From NCBI GenBank assembly GCA_963847145.1, contig CAWJYN010000004.1, positions 1 to 64,000 of the forward strand: DNA of 64,000 nucleotides. Reading direction: 5' to 3'. Positions within the stretch are counted from its first letter, which is position 1. Each line of letters opens with the position of its first letter. Source of the stretch: JABFRJ01 sp963847145 (GTDB taxonomy: Bacteria; Pseudomonadota; Alphaproteobacteria; Rhizobiales; Hyphomicrobiaceae). Positions 45,061-54,284 of the stretch are shown in pieces. The position numbers and the translations under genes are program-made. The notes beneath the pieces are model-generated. The model made no database searches and was not told the origin of the DNA. It saw nothing but the letters and a program-made list of their open reading frames with translations.

Positions 45061-46485
45061 TCAACCCATCTTCCGCACGTCCACAAAATGTCCCGCCAGC
45101 GCCGCATGGGCGGCCATGATCGGCGAAACGAGATGCGTCCGCCCGCGGAAACCTTGACGGCCTTCGAAGTTGCGGTTGGAAGTGGAGGCTGCGCGCTGGC
45201 CGGGCTTGAGTTGGTCGGGGTTCATGCCGAGGCACATGGAGCAGCCTGGCTCGCGCCACTCAAAACCTGCCGCGAGGAAGATCTTATCCAAGCCTTCGGC
45301 TTCGGCTTGTTCTTTCACGAGGCCCGAGCCGGGTACGATCATCGCGTAGGCGAGCTTGGCCGAGATCTTCTTGCCTTCGACGACTTTCGCCACTTCGCGC
45401 AGATCTTCGATGCGGCCGTTGGTGCACGAACCAACCCACACCACATCCAACGGAATGTCGGTGATCTTGGTGTTGGCCTTCAGCCCCATGTAATCAAGCG
45501 CGCGGATCACGGCGGCTTTCTTGCCCTCGTCGGTCATCTTCTCGGGGTCGGGTGTCATGCCTTCGATTGTTGTCACCTGCTCGGGGCTGGTGCCCCAGGT
45601 GACGATGGGTGGCAGCTTGGCCGCGTCCAGCTTCACGATGCTATCGAAGTGCGCGCCGGCATCCGTGTGCAACGTTTCCCAGTACTTCAGTGCCTGATCC
45701 CAGTGCGCGCCCTTTGGCGACTTGGGGCGGTCTTTCAGATAGGCGAACGTCTTGGCGTCGGGCGCGATCATGCCGGCACGGGCGCCACCCTCGATCGACA
45801 TGTTGCAGACCGTCATGCGGCCTTCCATCGACAGCGCTTCAATCGTATCGCCGGCATATTCGATGACGTGGCCGGTGCCACCCGCGGTGCCGATCTGGCC
45901 AATAATGGCGAGCACGACGTCTTTGCTGGTGACGCCTGCTGGCAGCGTGCCGGTGACTTCGACGCGCATGTTTTTGGCTTTGCGCTGCGTCAGGGTTTGC
46001 GTGGCGAGCACGTGCTCGACTTCTGATGTGCCGATGCCGTGGGCGAGCGCACCGAACGCGCCATGCGTGGATGTGTGGCTATCGCCGCAAACGATGGTCG
46101 TGCCGGGCAAAGTGAAACCCTGCTCAGGCCCGATGACGTGAACGATGCCCTGCCGCTTGTCGGTCTCGTTGAAATACTCGATGCCGAATTCCTTGGCATT
46201 CTTCGCCATGGTCTCGACCTGGATGCGGCTCTCTTCGTCCTTGATACCGCCAGCGCGGTTGGTGGTGGCGATGTTGTGGTCGACGACTGCAAGAGTTTTC
46301 TCCGGCGCGCGCACCTTGCGCTTGGCCATGCGGAGGCCTTCAAACGCCTGCGGGCTGGTGACTTCATGGACCAGGTGACGGTCGATATACAGCGTACACG
46401 TGCCATCCGCATCGCGCTCGACGATATGGTCGTCGAAGATCTTGTCATAGAGCGTTTTGAGAGTGGTTTTCGTGGGGCTAGACAT
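45061..46485 (-). CDS. leuC: 3-isopropylmalate dehydratase, large subunit
   Basis: A 474-residue aconitase-family protein. The start at 46485 (MSSPTKTTLKTLYDKIFDDH) is preferred to an ATG 24 bases upstream. The [4Fe-4S] ligands are the Cys in VWVGSCTNGRIEDLR and the pair in EPGCSMCLGMNPD; substrate-site blocks include VCGDSHTSTHGAFGALAHGIGTSEVEHVLATQTL. With LeuD (not in the window) it isomerises 2-isopropylmalate to 3-isopropylmalate in leucine synthesis. Confidence 0.95.
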   Translation of the reverse strand: MSSPTKTTLKTLYDKIFDDHIVERDADGTCTLYIDRHLVHEVTSPQAFEGLRMAKRKVRAPEKTLAVVDHNIATTNRAGGIKDEESRIQVETMAKNAKEFGIEYFNETDKRQGIVHVIGPEQGFTLPGTTIVCGDSHTSTHGAFGALAHGIGTSEVEHVLATQTLTQRKAKNMRVEVTGTLPAGVTSKDVVLAIIGQIGTAGGTGHVIEYAGDTIEALSMEGRMTVCNMSIEGGARAGMIAPDAKTFAYLKDRPKSPKGAHWDQALKYWETLHTDAGAHFDSIVKLDAAKLPPIVTWGTSPEQVTTIEGMTPDPEKMTDEGKKAAVIRALDYMGLKANTKITDIPLDVVWVGSCTNGRIEDLREVAKVVEGKKISAKLAYAMIVPGSGLVKEQAEAEGLDKIFLAAGFEWREPGCSMCLGMNPDQLKPGQRAASTSNRNFEGRQGFRGRTHLVSPIMAAHAALAGHFVDVRKMG

Positions 46486-46674
46486 CGGGCAGCTCGTTTC
46501 CAAGGGCAATGTTGAGGCTCTGATAGCGCGGGGCGGGGCGAAACGCTAGGGCGGCGACGGCCGATACGTGCAAGATGCATTGCAGGCGTACCATGTTGTT
46601 GTGAGAGAGCTGTCCCACAACCTGTCCCTTGACCGTGAAGGCGCATGGAGGGGTGGGGCAGCACTGTTGTGAAT

Positions 46675-47604
46675 TTACGCAGCTGTCAGCAATCCGGCCC
46701 CGAGCATGGCCAGCCGGCACACCGTCGTGGCACCCAGCTCGCCAATGTCGATTTCGGGCACGAACTCGACAATGTTGAAGCCGATGATGGGTGCCCGTCC
46801 GGCCACGGCAAGCAGCAGTTCAACCACATCGCCATAGCTGAGCCCGCCGGGAGCCCGGCCGATCACGCCCGGCACGATGGACGGATCGAGCCCGTCGACA
46901 TCGAGACACACCACGACGGGGTGGTCCAGAGATACGAATTCGGCAGCATACTGGGCGCCTTTTGCGCGCACTTGGCGCATGTCGATCAGGTGGGCACCCG
47001 AAGCCTTCGCGTCGGCCACATCGGACGCGCGCGCACTGCCGATGCCGCGGGCACCGACCTGCACGATGCCCTTCACGCCGTCCATTTCCGAGGCGCGCCG
47101 CATGGTGCTTGAGAGGCCGAGGCGCTCGTCCTGTACCTCATCGCGCCAGTCGATGTGCGCGTCGATCTGCAGGACGGTGATGTCGCGGTGGGCGGCGAAG
47201 GCTTTGAGCGCCGGGATCTGCACGCTGTCGTCGCCGCCGAGCAAGAGGGGCTTGGCACCGCGAGCAAGGATTGTTGCGATGTGCAATTCAATCCGCGCGC
47301 GGTTGGCGGCGAAAGCGGTGGCGTCGAAAGTAATGTCGCCGCAGTCGACCATTGCCCGCTCGGGCGACAAGAGCGGCCTACCAAGGTCGAAGTCGTAGTG
47401 CATGCGGTTCGCCGCATAGCGTGTACTCGCGGCCCGGATCGCTGCCGGTGCGGATGCGCAATAGGGTCCGACGGATTTGTATGGTGTGGCGCCGGGTGCA
47501 CCGATCACGGCGACGGCGCCCCGCGGTGCGGCATCGGCCGTTGCGGCATCGCAGTCGAGAAAGGTGCCGCGACTGGAGGACTGGAACAGTGTTTCAAGAC
47601 GCAT
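46675..47604 (-). CDS. Agmatinase/arginase-family ureohydrolase
   Basis: A 309-residue ureohydrolase. The manganese motifs are GGDDSV (usually GGDHS, so the first His ligand is replaced by Asp), QIDAHIDWRD and CLDVDGLDPSIVPG. Other family pieces are GAPGATPYKSVGPYCASAPAAIR and GGLSYGDVVELL. It would hydrolyse a guanidino compound to urea and an amine; agmatine, guanidinobutyrate or guanidinopropionate are all possible. It lies 66 bp downstream of an Lrp-type regulator on the same strand, which probably controls it. Confidence 0.85.
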   Translation of the reverse strand: MRLETLFQSSSRGTFLDCDAATADAAPRGAVAVIGAPGATPYKSVGPYCASAPAAIRAASTRYAANRMHYDFDLGRPLLSPERAMVDCGDITFDATAFAANRARIELHIATILARGAKPLLLGGDDSVQIPALKAFAAHRDITVLQIDAHIDWRDEVQDERLGLSSTMRRASEMDGVKGIVQVGARGIGSARASDVADAKASGAHLIDMRQVRAKGAQYAAEFVSLDHPVVVCLDVDGLDPSIVPGVIGRAPGGLSYGDVVELLLAVAGRAPIIGFNIVEFVPEIDIGELGATTVCRLAMLGAGLLTAA

Positions 47605-47670
47605 GGGTTGGCTCGTCGGTGGTTGTTTGGGGCGCGTTAGACAAAGTGAAATAGGGTCATGTGCACGGTG

Positions 47671-48147
47671 TCAGCGCTTGGCGGCCGACAACTGCCGCAA
47701 CGGTAACCGCGACGTGGCCTTGAGCCGGTCGAGGACGACCGAGGAGCGCACGTGTTCCACCGACGCATGCGCAAGAAACACGTCACTGAGCAAACGCGAC
47801 AGTGCCCCCAGATCGGGAACCACGACTTTGACCAGATAGTCTGCATCGCCAGTCAGTGCGCAGGCCTCCTGTACGGCATCGAGGCCGTCGATCAGCGACT
47901 TGAAGCGCTTGGAGTTGGTAGGCGAGTGGGTCGAGAGCTTGATCTCGACGTAGGCCACGACGGCTAGTCCAAGTGCCGCGGCCGACAAGTGCGCATGATA
48001 GCTGGCAATGATGCCGGCCTCCTCCAGCGCAGCACGCCGCCGCGAGCATTGCGAGGCGGACAGACCGACGCGCTCGGCGAGGTCATTGTTGGTCAATCGG
48101 CCGTCGGACTGCAGCGCGTCGAGCAATTTGATGTCGAAGGCATCCAT
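47671..48147 (-). CDS. Lrp/AsnC-family transcriptional regulator
   Basis: A 158-residue regulator. The HTH is MDAFDIKLLDALQSDGRLTNNDLAERVGLSASQCSRRRAALEEAGII, and the C-terminal RAM domain follows (LGLAVVAYVEIKLSTHS; VQEACALTGDADYLVKVVVPDLGALSRLLSDVFL). The start at 48147 matches the family N-terminus; the frame extends far upstream without support. It is divergent from hpd and upstream of the ureohydrolase gene, so either or both could be targets, with an amino acid as effector. Confidence 0.9.
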   Translation of the reverse strand: MDAFDIKLLDALQSDGRLTNNDLAERVGLSASQCSRRRAALEEAGIIASYHAHLSAAALGLAVVAYVEIKLSTHSPTNSKRFKSLIDGLDAVQEACALTGDADYLVKVVVPDLGALSRLLSDVFLAHASVEHVRSSVVLDRLKATSRLPLRQLSAAKR

Positions 48148-48282
48148 GCATGGTTCCCGCGCTATCTGTCCAGAATGCGACATTTTCATGCACGGCAAGC
48201 GCGAGCAAGCCCTACTTTGCCGCCACCGTGAGCGCGCGGTGCGGTAGTCTGATTGTCGTGATGCCTTCCAGGAGTATGCGCC

Positions 48283-49386
48283 ATGGGTCCCTTTCCGCAC
48301 GACACTGCGCCGGCGTCGATCAGTGCGCACAATCCAGCTGGAACTGATGGTTTCGAGTTCGTGGAATTTGCGCATCCGGAGCCGGAACTTTTGGCGGCAC
48401 TGTTCGAGCGCATGGGCTACGTCGAAGTCGCCCGGCACAAAAGCAAAGACATTTCGCTCTGGCGGCAGGGTGACATTACCTACGTGCTCAACCGCGAGCC
48501 GAACTCGCATGCGGCGCGCTTTGTCGGCGAACATGGCCCGTGCGCACCGGCCATGGCGTGGCGGGTGGTGGATGCGCAGCATGCGTTGCAGCGCGCAGTA
48601 GCGTTGGGCGCGACCGAGTATACGGGCGATGACAAGTCGCTCGACGTGCCAGCTGTGATAGGCATCGGCGGGTCACTGTTGTATTTCGTCGACACATATG
48701 GGGCGAAGGGTAGCGTCTATAGCGCCGAATACAACTGGCTCAGCGCGTCCGATCCGAAGCCGGAAGGCGTCGGTTTCTACTATCTCGATCACCTGACCCA
48801 CAACGTGATCCGCGGCAACATGAACACCTGGACCGCGTTCTACGAGAAGACGTTCAACTTCCGCGAAATCCGCTTCTTCAACATCGAAGGCAAGGTGACG
48901 GGGCTGCATAGCCGCGCGTTGACGAGCCCGTGCGGCAAGATCCGCATCCCGATCAACGAGAGCGCCGATGACAAGAGCCAGATCGAAGAGTATCTGCGCC
49001 AATACAAGGGTGAGGGCATCCAGCACATCGCCGTCGGCGCGCGCGATATCTACGCCGCGACAGAAGCTATTGCCGCGCGCGGGCTTGAGTTCATGCCGGG
49101 GCCGCCTGATACCTACTATCAAAAAAGCGGCGAGCGCGTGCACGGCCATCAGGAACCGCTGGCGGCGCTCAAGAAGCGCGGGATTCTCATTGACGGGGAG
49201 GGTGTCGTGGACGGCGGCACAACGCGCGTGCTGCTGCAGATCTTCTCCAAGACCGTCATCGGGCCGATTTTCTTTGAGTTCATTCAGCGCAAAGGCGACG
49301 ACGGCTTCGGCGAAGGCAACTTCAAGGCGCTCTTTGAAAGTATCGAAGAGGATCAGATCCGCCGGGGCGTTCTGGCGGCGGAGTGA
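48283..49386 (+). CDS. hpd: 4-Hydroxyphenylpyruvate dioxygenase
   Basis: A 367-residue vicinal oxygen chelate dioxygenase. Iron ligands are His in YYLDHLTHNV (about 170), His in GIQHIAVG (about 247) and Glu in IFFEFIQRKGDDGFGEGNF (about 328). It converts 4-hydroxyphenylpyruvate to homogentisate in tyrosine breakdown. Full length for the bacterial enzyme. The downstream pathway genes (hmgA, maiA, fah) are not in the window. It is divergent from the Lrp-type regulator gene. Confidence 0.94.
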   Translation: MGPFPHDTAPASISAHNPAGTDGFEFVEFAHPEPELLAALFERMGYVEVARHKSKDISLWRQGDITYVLNREPNSHAARFVGEHGPCAPAMAWRVVDAQHALQRAVALGATEYTGDDKSLDVPAVIGIGGSLLYFVDTYGAKGSVYSAEYNWLSASDPKPEGVGFYYLDHLTHNVIRGNMNTWTAFYEKTFNFREIRFFNIEGKVTGLHSRALTSPCGKIRIPINESADDKSQIEEYLRQYKGEGIQHIAVGARDIYAATEAIAARGLEFMPGPPDTYYQKSGERVHGHQEPLAALKKRGILIDGEGVVDGGTTRVLLQIFSKTVIGPIFFEFIQRKGDDGFGEGNFKALFESIEEDQIRRGVLAAE

Positions 49387-49408
49387 GTGCTCGCAAAACT
49401 CGCCGATT

Positions 49409-49548
49409 GTCATCCTCGGGCTTGTCCCGAGGACCCATTTCTCAGCATGAGACGTCGGTCGAAAGGCGCGCGGAAGCACCACATCACGCTGTTCTCATGC
49501 GCCGCCGCGTGTTGCACTCTGGGTCCTCAGAACATGTCCGAGGATGAC
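49409..49548. repeat. Long inverted repeat related to family A
   Basis: Left arm GTCATCCTCGGGCTTGTCCC...GGACCC (49409-49436) and right arm GGGTCCTCAGAACATGTCCG...GATGAC (49521-49548) are imperfect inverses. The end sequence GTCATCC...GGACCCA resembles family A but the centre reads CTCGGGCTTGTCCCGAG. It lies between hpd and a convergent hydrolase gene. Confidence 0.75.
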
Positions 49549-49599
49549 ATTTTGAGTGTGGCGGCAGATCGCGTCCACGGAAGGGCGTCGATTCCCACC

Positions 49600-50391
49600 C
49601 TACACATCTTCGCTGATCCCGAGCGCGTCGCTGACTTTTTTTAGCATCAGCGCAAGATCCTCAGGTGTCGACAGCCGGTGATCGCCCTCCGGCCGGGCTT
49701 CGACTTCGACGTGATCGCCAGTGAGGATGGAAACGAGATCGAGCGTGTGCTCCCACGGCACGTCTTCGTCCTGCAGGCCATGCAGCACGATGATGCGGCG
49801 GCCAGGATCGAAGCCCTGCGGGCCGATCAGGTGTTGCTTGCCGTCATCAAGGAAGCCGCGCGTGATGGCGTATGGTCCATCGCCATAATTGGACGGGCGC
49901 ATATAGACGCCGGTCTCGGTGATGGCACGGCGGGCGCTATCTGGAAAACGATCCCACATGAGTGTGGTGGTAAGATCCCAGGCTGGCGCAATGAGGACGA
50001 GAGCACGGATTCTAGCGGCAGCCTCGACTGATGTGGCGAGATAGCGGCGCAGCAGCAGCAGCGCGAGGTAGCCACCGGTTGACGAGCCGACGAGTACCTG
50101 CGGGCCGTCGGTCAGTTGCGAGACGACGGCGTCGGTTTCGTCGAGCCAGTGAGAAATGCGGCCGTCCTCGAATGTGCCGGACGATTGGCCATGGCCGGAG
50201 TAATCAAAGCGTGTGCAGGCGATGCGTTCGCGCCCGGCCCACGCGGCGATGGCCGAGGCCTTGGTGCTGGTCATGTCGGACTTGAGCCCCGGCAGCCACA
50301 CGACGCCGCCGGCCCGCGATGGTTTTGCCGGCCGGCCAAGGAGCGTGGCGATGCGGCGGCCGCCGACGTCAATGAAAGTGGGAGTGGTCAT
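49600..50391 (-). CDS. Alpha/beta hydrolase (ABHD10-like)
   Basis: A 263-residue alpha/beta hydrolase. The nucleophile elbow is VGSSTGGYLALL; the oxyanion strand is VVWLPGLKSDM; other blocks are FDYSGHGQSSGTFEDGRISHW, HGLQDEDVPWEH (acid) and EGDHRLSTPEDL (His). The GLKSDM and GSSTGG forms match the group of ABHD10-like thioesterases/esterases. The substrate is not known. Confidence 0.85.
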   Translation of the reverse strand: MTTPTFIDVGGRRIATLLGRPAKPSRAGGVVWLPGLKSDMTSTKASAIAAWAGRERIACTRFDYSGHGQSSGTFEDGRISHWLDETDAVVSQLTDGPQVLVGSSTGGYLALLLLRRYLATSVEAAARIRALVLIAPAWDLTTTLMWDRFPDSARRAITETGVYMRPSNYGDGPYAITRGFLDDGKQHLIGPQGFDPGRRIIVLHGLQDEDVPWEHTLDLVSILTGDHVEVEARPEGDHRLSTPEDLALMLKKVSDALGISEDV

Positions 50392-50695
50392 TCAGTTTCC
50401 GATGTTCGAGCTGTGCAGCGAAACCCAAGGGGCTCTGCCGCAGAGACGCGGGTTGAAAACGCTCTGTCCGTATCGTGGCATGCTATGCCAGTCGCTCTCC
50501 CTCAGCACTCCGCGGACCACGGGACGGGACAGCTCGGACGGTTGCCGCCAGAAGGATCGGGGCCTGTGGCCGTTTCGTGTCTGCGATGCACCGTTGCCGC
50601 CCGCCCGCACCGGCGTCTAGGCGGCCAGTCCACGCATGATAGTGTGCGTCACATGCCAGCAGTAGAGCAGCTCAACGCTTTCGCTCGCCCTGTCC
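50392..50695. other. Intergenic region, no gene seen
   Basis: This 304-bp gap on the minus strand between the end of the gamma-glutamyltransferase gene and the start of the hydrolase gene has open frames on both strands, but none resembles a known protein or has a ribosome-binding site. No repeat of families A-C was found. Confidence 0.4.
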
Positions 50696-52447
50696 TCACT
50701 CCCCCCGCGCCACGCCCTCCCGGCGGGCGTCGGCGCCGCCTTCAAGCAGGCCATCGGTGCGGCGCACGATGACATGCAATCCAGAGGCGACATCGACGTT
50801 CTGCACTTGATGGCCAAAGAGCGCGAGTTTCGCGCCCAGCAATTCACCGGCAATTTTATTCTCCAACTCGAACGGCCCCGCGTTGCGACTGCCGAAGTTG
50901 GGCAGGTCAACGGCTGTCTGCGCGTCCAGCCCCCAATCAACGATGCCAACAATCGTTTTGACCACGTGCAGAATAATGCGGCTGCCGCCCGCTGAGCCAA
51001 TCACTGCTTTCAGCCGTCCATCTGGCGCAAATACCAACGTCGGTGACATCGACGAGCGCGGCCGCTTGCCCGGCCCAATTGCGTTGGCTATGGGTCGGCC
51101 TTCAGCATCGGTCGGCCTAAACGAAAAATCCGTCAACTGGTTGTTGAGCAGAAATCCCGCCGCCCAGCGGTGGGAGCCGAAGCCTTGCTCGACGGTGCTC
51201 GTCATCGCCACCGCGTTGCCCTGCGCGTCGATGATCGACAGATGGCTGGTGCCGGCCGCTTCGACTGTCGCATCAAGGCCTGCGCGCTTTTGAATATAGC
51301 CGCGGGGCTCGCCGGGCGCGGCCTTTGGCATGGCCGTCTCGCGTTTGATGAGCATGCGCCGCCGCCCAAGGTAGAACGCATCGAGCATGCCCGGCGATTG
51401 CACCGTGTAGCCCGGATCGGCGATATATTGATCGCGGTCGGCGAAGGCGAGTTTTTCGGCCTCGCCGATCAGATGCAGCGCGTGTGGCGCCATCGGCGTG
51501 CGGCCGAGATCATAGGCCTCCACCAGCCGCAACGTCGCGCCGACCGTCAGCGCGCCCGATGACGGCGGCCCCATCGAACAGACCCGGTGGCGGCGGTAGG
51601 ATATGCAAAGCGGCGCGCGCTCCACTGAGCGGTAGGCGTCGAGATCGGCGAGCGTCATGCCGCTCGGATGCGTCGGTGCTTCGGCCGTCGCCTTCACCAC
51701 GGCTTCAGCAATCGGCCCCATATAGAACCCGCCCGCACCCTGGGCCGCGAGTATGCGCAACGTTGCGGCGAACGCCGGATTTTTCTGCACATGCCCCGCT
51801 GGCCATGGCTTGCCCGTCTCGTCGAAGAAGTATGCGCGAGCGGCCGGATCGAACGTCTGTGCTCCGCCCGTCTCCGCGCTCGACAGCAAAGTGTTCAGCC
51901 GCTTGGAAACCGGAAAGCCGCTCTCTGCCAGTTTGATGGCCGGTTCGAACAGGCGCTCCCAAGGCAAACGGCCATGGGCTTTATACGCCGTCTCCAGCAT
52001 GTGCATGAGCCCCGGCACGCCGACAGCCTTGCCGCCGATGGAGGCTTCCAGATAGGGCACAGGGCTTCCGTCTGCCTTCAGGAAATTGGCTTGTGTCGCC
52101 GCGGCCGGTGCCGTCTCGCGGCCGTCATACGACTTCATTTCGCCGCGCACCGGGTTCCAGTGCAGCAGAAACGCCCCGCCGCCGATGCCCGACGATTGCG
52201 GCTCGACCAAATTGAGCACCAACTGCGTGGCGATCATAGCGTCAACAGCGCTGCCGCCGGCGCTCAAGATTTCATGCCCGGCGTCCGCCGCCAGCGGATG
52301 TGCTGCCACCACCATTTGCTTGCGCGCCGTGACCAGGAGCTTAGCCTGCAGGCCCGATGTGCCCTCTGGAGCCGCAAACTGCGCGCGCGCTGTTGCCGTA
52401 GACAGTGCAACCAGAGCGATTGGAATGACAAAAAATTGCAAGTTCAT
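50696..52447 (-). CDS. ggt: Gamma-glutamyltransferase
   Basis: A 583-residue periplasmic Ntn-hydrolase with a Sec signal (MNLQFFVIPIALVALSTATARAQ). The large-subunit side has MVVAAHPLAADAGHEILSAGGSAVDAMIATQLVLNLVEPQSSGIGGGAFLLHW. The autoprocessing Thr begins the small subunit at TSHLSIIDAQGNAVAMTSTVEQGFGS. It transfers or hydrolyses gamma-glutamyl groups of glutathione and its conjugates. It stands alone in its strand context. Confidence 0.93.
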   Translation of the reverse strand: MNLQFFVIPIALVALSTATARAQFAAPEGTSGLQAKLLVTARKQMVVAAHPLAADAGHEILSAGGSAVDAMIATQLVLNLVEPQSSGIGGGAFLLHWNPVRGEMKSYDGRETAPAAATQANFLKADGSPVPYLEASIGGKAVGVPGLMHMLETAYKAHGRLPWERLFEPAIKLAESGFPVSKRLNTLLSSAETGGAQTFDPAARAYFFDETGKPWPAGHVQKNPAFAATLRILAAQGAGGFYMGPIAEAVVKATAEAPTHPSGMTLADLDAYRSVERAPLCISYRRHRVCSMGPPSSGALTVGATLRLVEAYDLGRTPMAPHALHLIGEAEKLAFADRDQYIADPGYTVQSPGMLDAFYLGRRRMLIKRETAMPKAAPGEPRGYIQKRAGLDATVEAAGTSHLSIIDAQGNAVAMTSTVEQGFGSHRWAAGFLLNNQLTDFSFRPTDAEGRPIANAIGPGKRPRSSMSPTLVFAPDGRLKAVIGSAGGSRIILHVVKTIVGIVDWGLDAQTAVDLPNFGSRNAGPFELENKIAGELLGAKLALFGHQVQNVDVASGLHVIVRRTDGLLEGGADARREGVARGE

Positions 52448-52584
52448 AGCGTCCGATCACCAAGGACTATGCCGGAAACAATGCTTGGCATGGAACGAGA
52501 GCCGGGTCACTGTTCGGGTGTGATCGATGGTAAAGAGGAAAGAGTGTAACCGCGACAGTCTTGCTGATCATCTGCGACTCAATT

Positions 52585-52645
52585 CCACTGACCACTGACC
52601 ACTGACCACTGACCACTGACCACTGACCACTGACCACTGACCACT
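52585..52645. repeat. Heptamer tandem repeat (CCACTGA) x 8.7
   Basis: Eight complete CCACTGA units and a partial CCACT run without error from 52585 to 52645, ending 11 bp before the sfsA start codon. Seven-base units change frame and spacing when copy number changes, so the tract could act as a length-variable switch on sfsA. Confidence 0.95.
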
Positions 52646-52656
52646 CCGCGAGCCCT

Positions 52657-53373
52657 ATGGATTTTCCAAGCCCCCTTCTGCGCGGCACGCTCATCCAGCG
52701 CTACAAGCGATTTCTCGCCGATGTGCGCCTCGATGATGGCACGCAGGTCACGGCGACGTGCCCCAACACTGGCTCGATGATGGGCCTCAAAAACCCGGGC
52801 CAAACCGTCTGGCTCTCGACGTCCGACAGTCCCACGCGCAAATACAAGCACACCTGGGAGATGGTCGAGCACGACCTCGGCAAAGGGCCCACGCTTGTCG
52901 GCGTCAATACGTCCCATCCGAACAAGATCGTTGCCGACGCCATCACTGCGGGCAAGCTTAAGCCGCTGTCCGGCTATGCAACACTCGAGCGCGAACGGAA
53001 GTACGGCAAGAACTCGCGCATCGACATTCTATTGTCCGACCCAGCGAAACCGCTGACGTATGTCGAAATCAAAAACGTACACATGTCGCGCGTTGCCGGC
53101 CGCGCCGAGTTTCCCGACAGCGTCACCGAGCGTGGTGCCAAGCACTTGGCTGAAATGTCCGACATGGTACGCGAAGGGCATCGATCCGTGATGATTTTCC
53201 TCATCCAGCGTGCTGACGTGACCGCCCTCTCGCTCGCCCGCGACGTGGACCGGACCTATGGCGAGGCGTTCGATCGTGCCGCCGCAGCCGGCGTCGAAAT
53301 GCTGGCGGTCCGTTGCAAGCTCAGCGCTCAGTCCATCGTTGTGGACAAAATCGTGCCCATCAAGGCGGAATAG
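52657..53373 (+). CDS. sfsA: Sugar fermentation stimulation protein homologue SfsA
   Basis: A 238-residue SfsA. Family blocks are PLLRGTLIQRYKRFLADVRLDDG, TCPNTGSMMGL (with the usual CANTG-like motif), YATLERERKYGKNSRIDILL, TYVEIKNVHM, FPDSVTERGAKHLAEM and GHRSVMIFLIQRADV. The middle resembles a PD-(D/E)xK nuclease core (RIDILL...YVEIKN). In E. coli the protein binds DNA and affects maltose genes; the real role is uncertain. The heptamer repeat lies directly upstream and no Shine-Dalgarno is visible. Confidence 0.93.
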   Translation: MDFPSPLLRGTLIQRYKRFLADVRLDDGTQVTATCPNTGSMMGLKNPGQTVWLSTSDSPTRKYKHTWEMVEHDLGKGPTLVGVNTSHPNKIVADAITAGKLKPLSGYATLERERKYGKNSRIDILLSDPAKPLTYVEIKNVHMSRVAGRAEFPDSVTERGAKHLAEMSDMVREGHRSVMIFLIQRADVTALSLARDVDRTYGEAFDRAAAAGVEMLAVRCKLSAQSIVVDKIVPIKAE

Positions 53374-53515
53374 CCGTACAGGGGCTGACCCATGGGTCAG
53401 ACCCCGACGCACGCGGCCAACCGGTGCATCTGCGCCACTCGATCTATGCAGCGCGGTCTGTTAGGAAGCTTCGTGCGTGCCTGCCAACGGCTCCCCCGCC
53501 AAAGGCTTCGACGTC

Positions 53516-54208
53516 ATGGCTTCCAAAGACGACATCGCCCTGGAAATCACGCCGGAAGTGCTGCTGAAAGCCTATGCCTGCGGCATCTTCCCGATGGCCG
53601 AAGCGGCTGACGATCCCGCACTTTACTGGATTGAGCCCGAGCGGCGCGGCATCCTTCCACTCGATCAGCTGCACGTGCCGACCCGCCTCAAGCGCACCAT
53701 CCGGCAAGGTGTGTTCGACGTACGCGTCGATACGTCCTTCGAGGCGGTGATCGGGGGCTGCGGCGCCGAACGGCCAGGCCGCCAGACGACTTGGATCAAC
53801 GACAAGATCCGCGCGCTCTGCGGGCAGTTGTTTGCCATGGGCCACTGCCACACTGTCGAGACTTGGCGCGATGGCCAACTGGTCGGCGGGCTATACGGCG
53901 TTTCGCTCGGTGGCGCCTTCTTTGGCGAGAGCATGTTCTCGACCGAGCGCGACGCCAGCAAAGTGGCGCTGACCTATCTCACCGCACGGCTGATTTTTGG
54001 TGGCTATCGCCTGCTTGATTGCCAGTTTGTCACCGATCATTTGCGTCAGTTCGGCACGATCGAAATCAACCGTGCCGAATTCCACGAGCACCTCGAGCGC
54101 GCCCTGCAAGTCACCGGCGTTTTCAACCGCCTGCCGCCGGGCGCTTCCGGTGCCCAGATCCTCGATATCATTGCCGAGGCGCAGCGCGCGCCACCGGACA
54201 CGCGTTGA
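53516..54208 (+). CDS. aat: Leucyl/phenylalanyl-tRNA-protein transferase
   Basis: A 230-residue Aat. LLKAYACGIFPMAEAADDPALYWIEPERRGILPLDQLHVP is the diagnostic N-terminal block; TWINDKIRALCGQLFAMGHCHTVETW and GLYGVSLGGAFFGESMFSTERDASKVALTYL are the GNAT-like catalytic core; LLDCQFVTDHLRQFGTIEI follows. It adds Leu or Phe to N-terminal basic residues, feeding substrates to the ClpS/ClpAP N-degron pathway. The start at 53516 matches homologues. Confidence 0.94.
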   Translation: MASKDDIALEITPEVLLKAYACGIFPMAEAADDPALYWIEPERRGILPLDQLHVPTRLKRTIRQGVFDVRVDTSFEAVIGGCGAERPGRQTTWINDKIRALCGQLFAMGHCHTVETWRDGQLVGGLYGVSLGGAFFGESMFSTERDASKVALTYLTARLIFGGYRLLDCQFVTDHLRQFGTIEINRAEFHEHLERALQVTGVFNRLPPGASGAQILDIIAEAQRAPPDTR

Positions 54209-54284
54209 CAGAGATCGTACACCTGCTTACGAATTGCCGGCGATAGAGCTTGCGCTTGTGCAGCCGAGCGACCGGAGATCGTGC

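Noticed and set aside
50213..50620. Plus-strand open frame in the gap between hydrolase and gamma-glutamyltransferase genes
   Set aside because: It overlaps the hydrolase gene in antisense and has no recognisable protein features or ribosome-binding site.
52467..52917. Minus-strand frames encoding VVSGQWS repeats
   Set aside because: They only translate the heptamer tandem repeat and overlap the 5' part of sfsA; no ribosome-binding site or family support.
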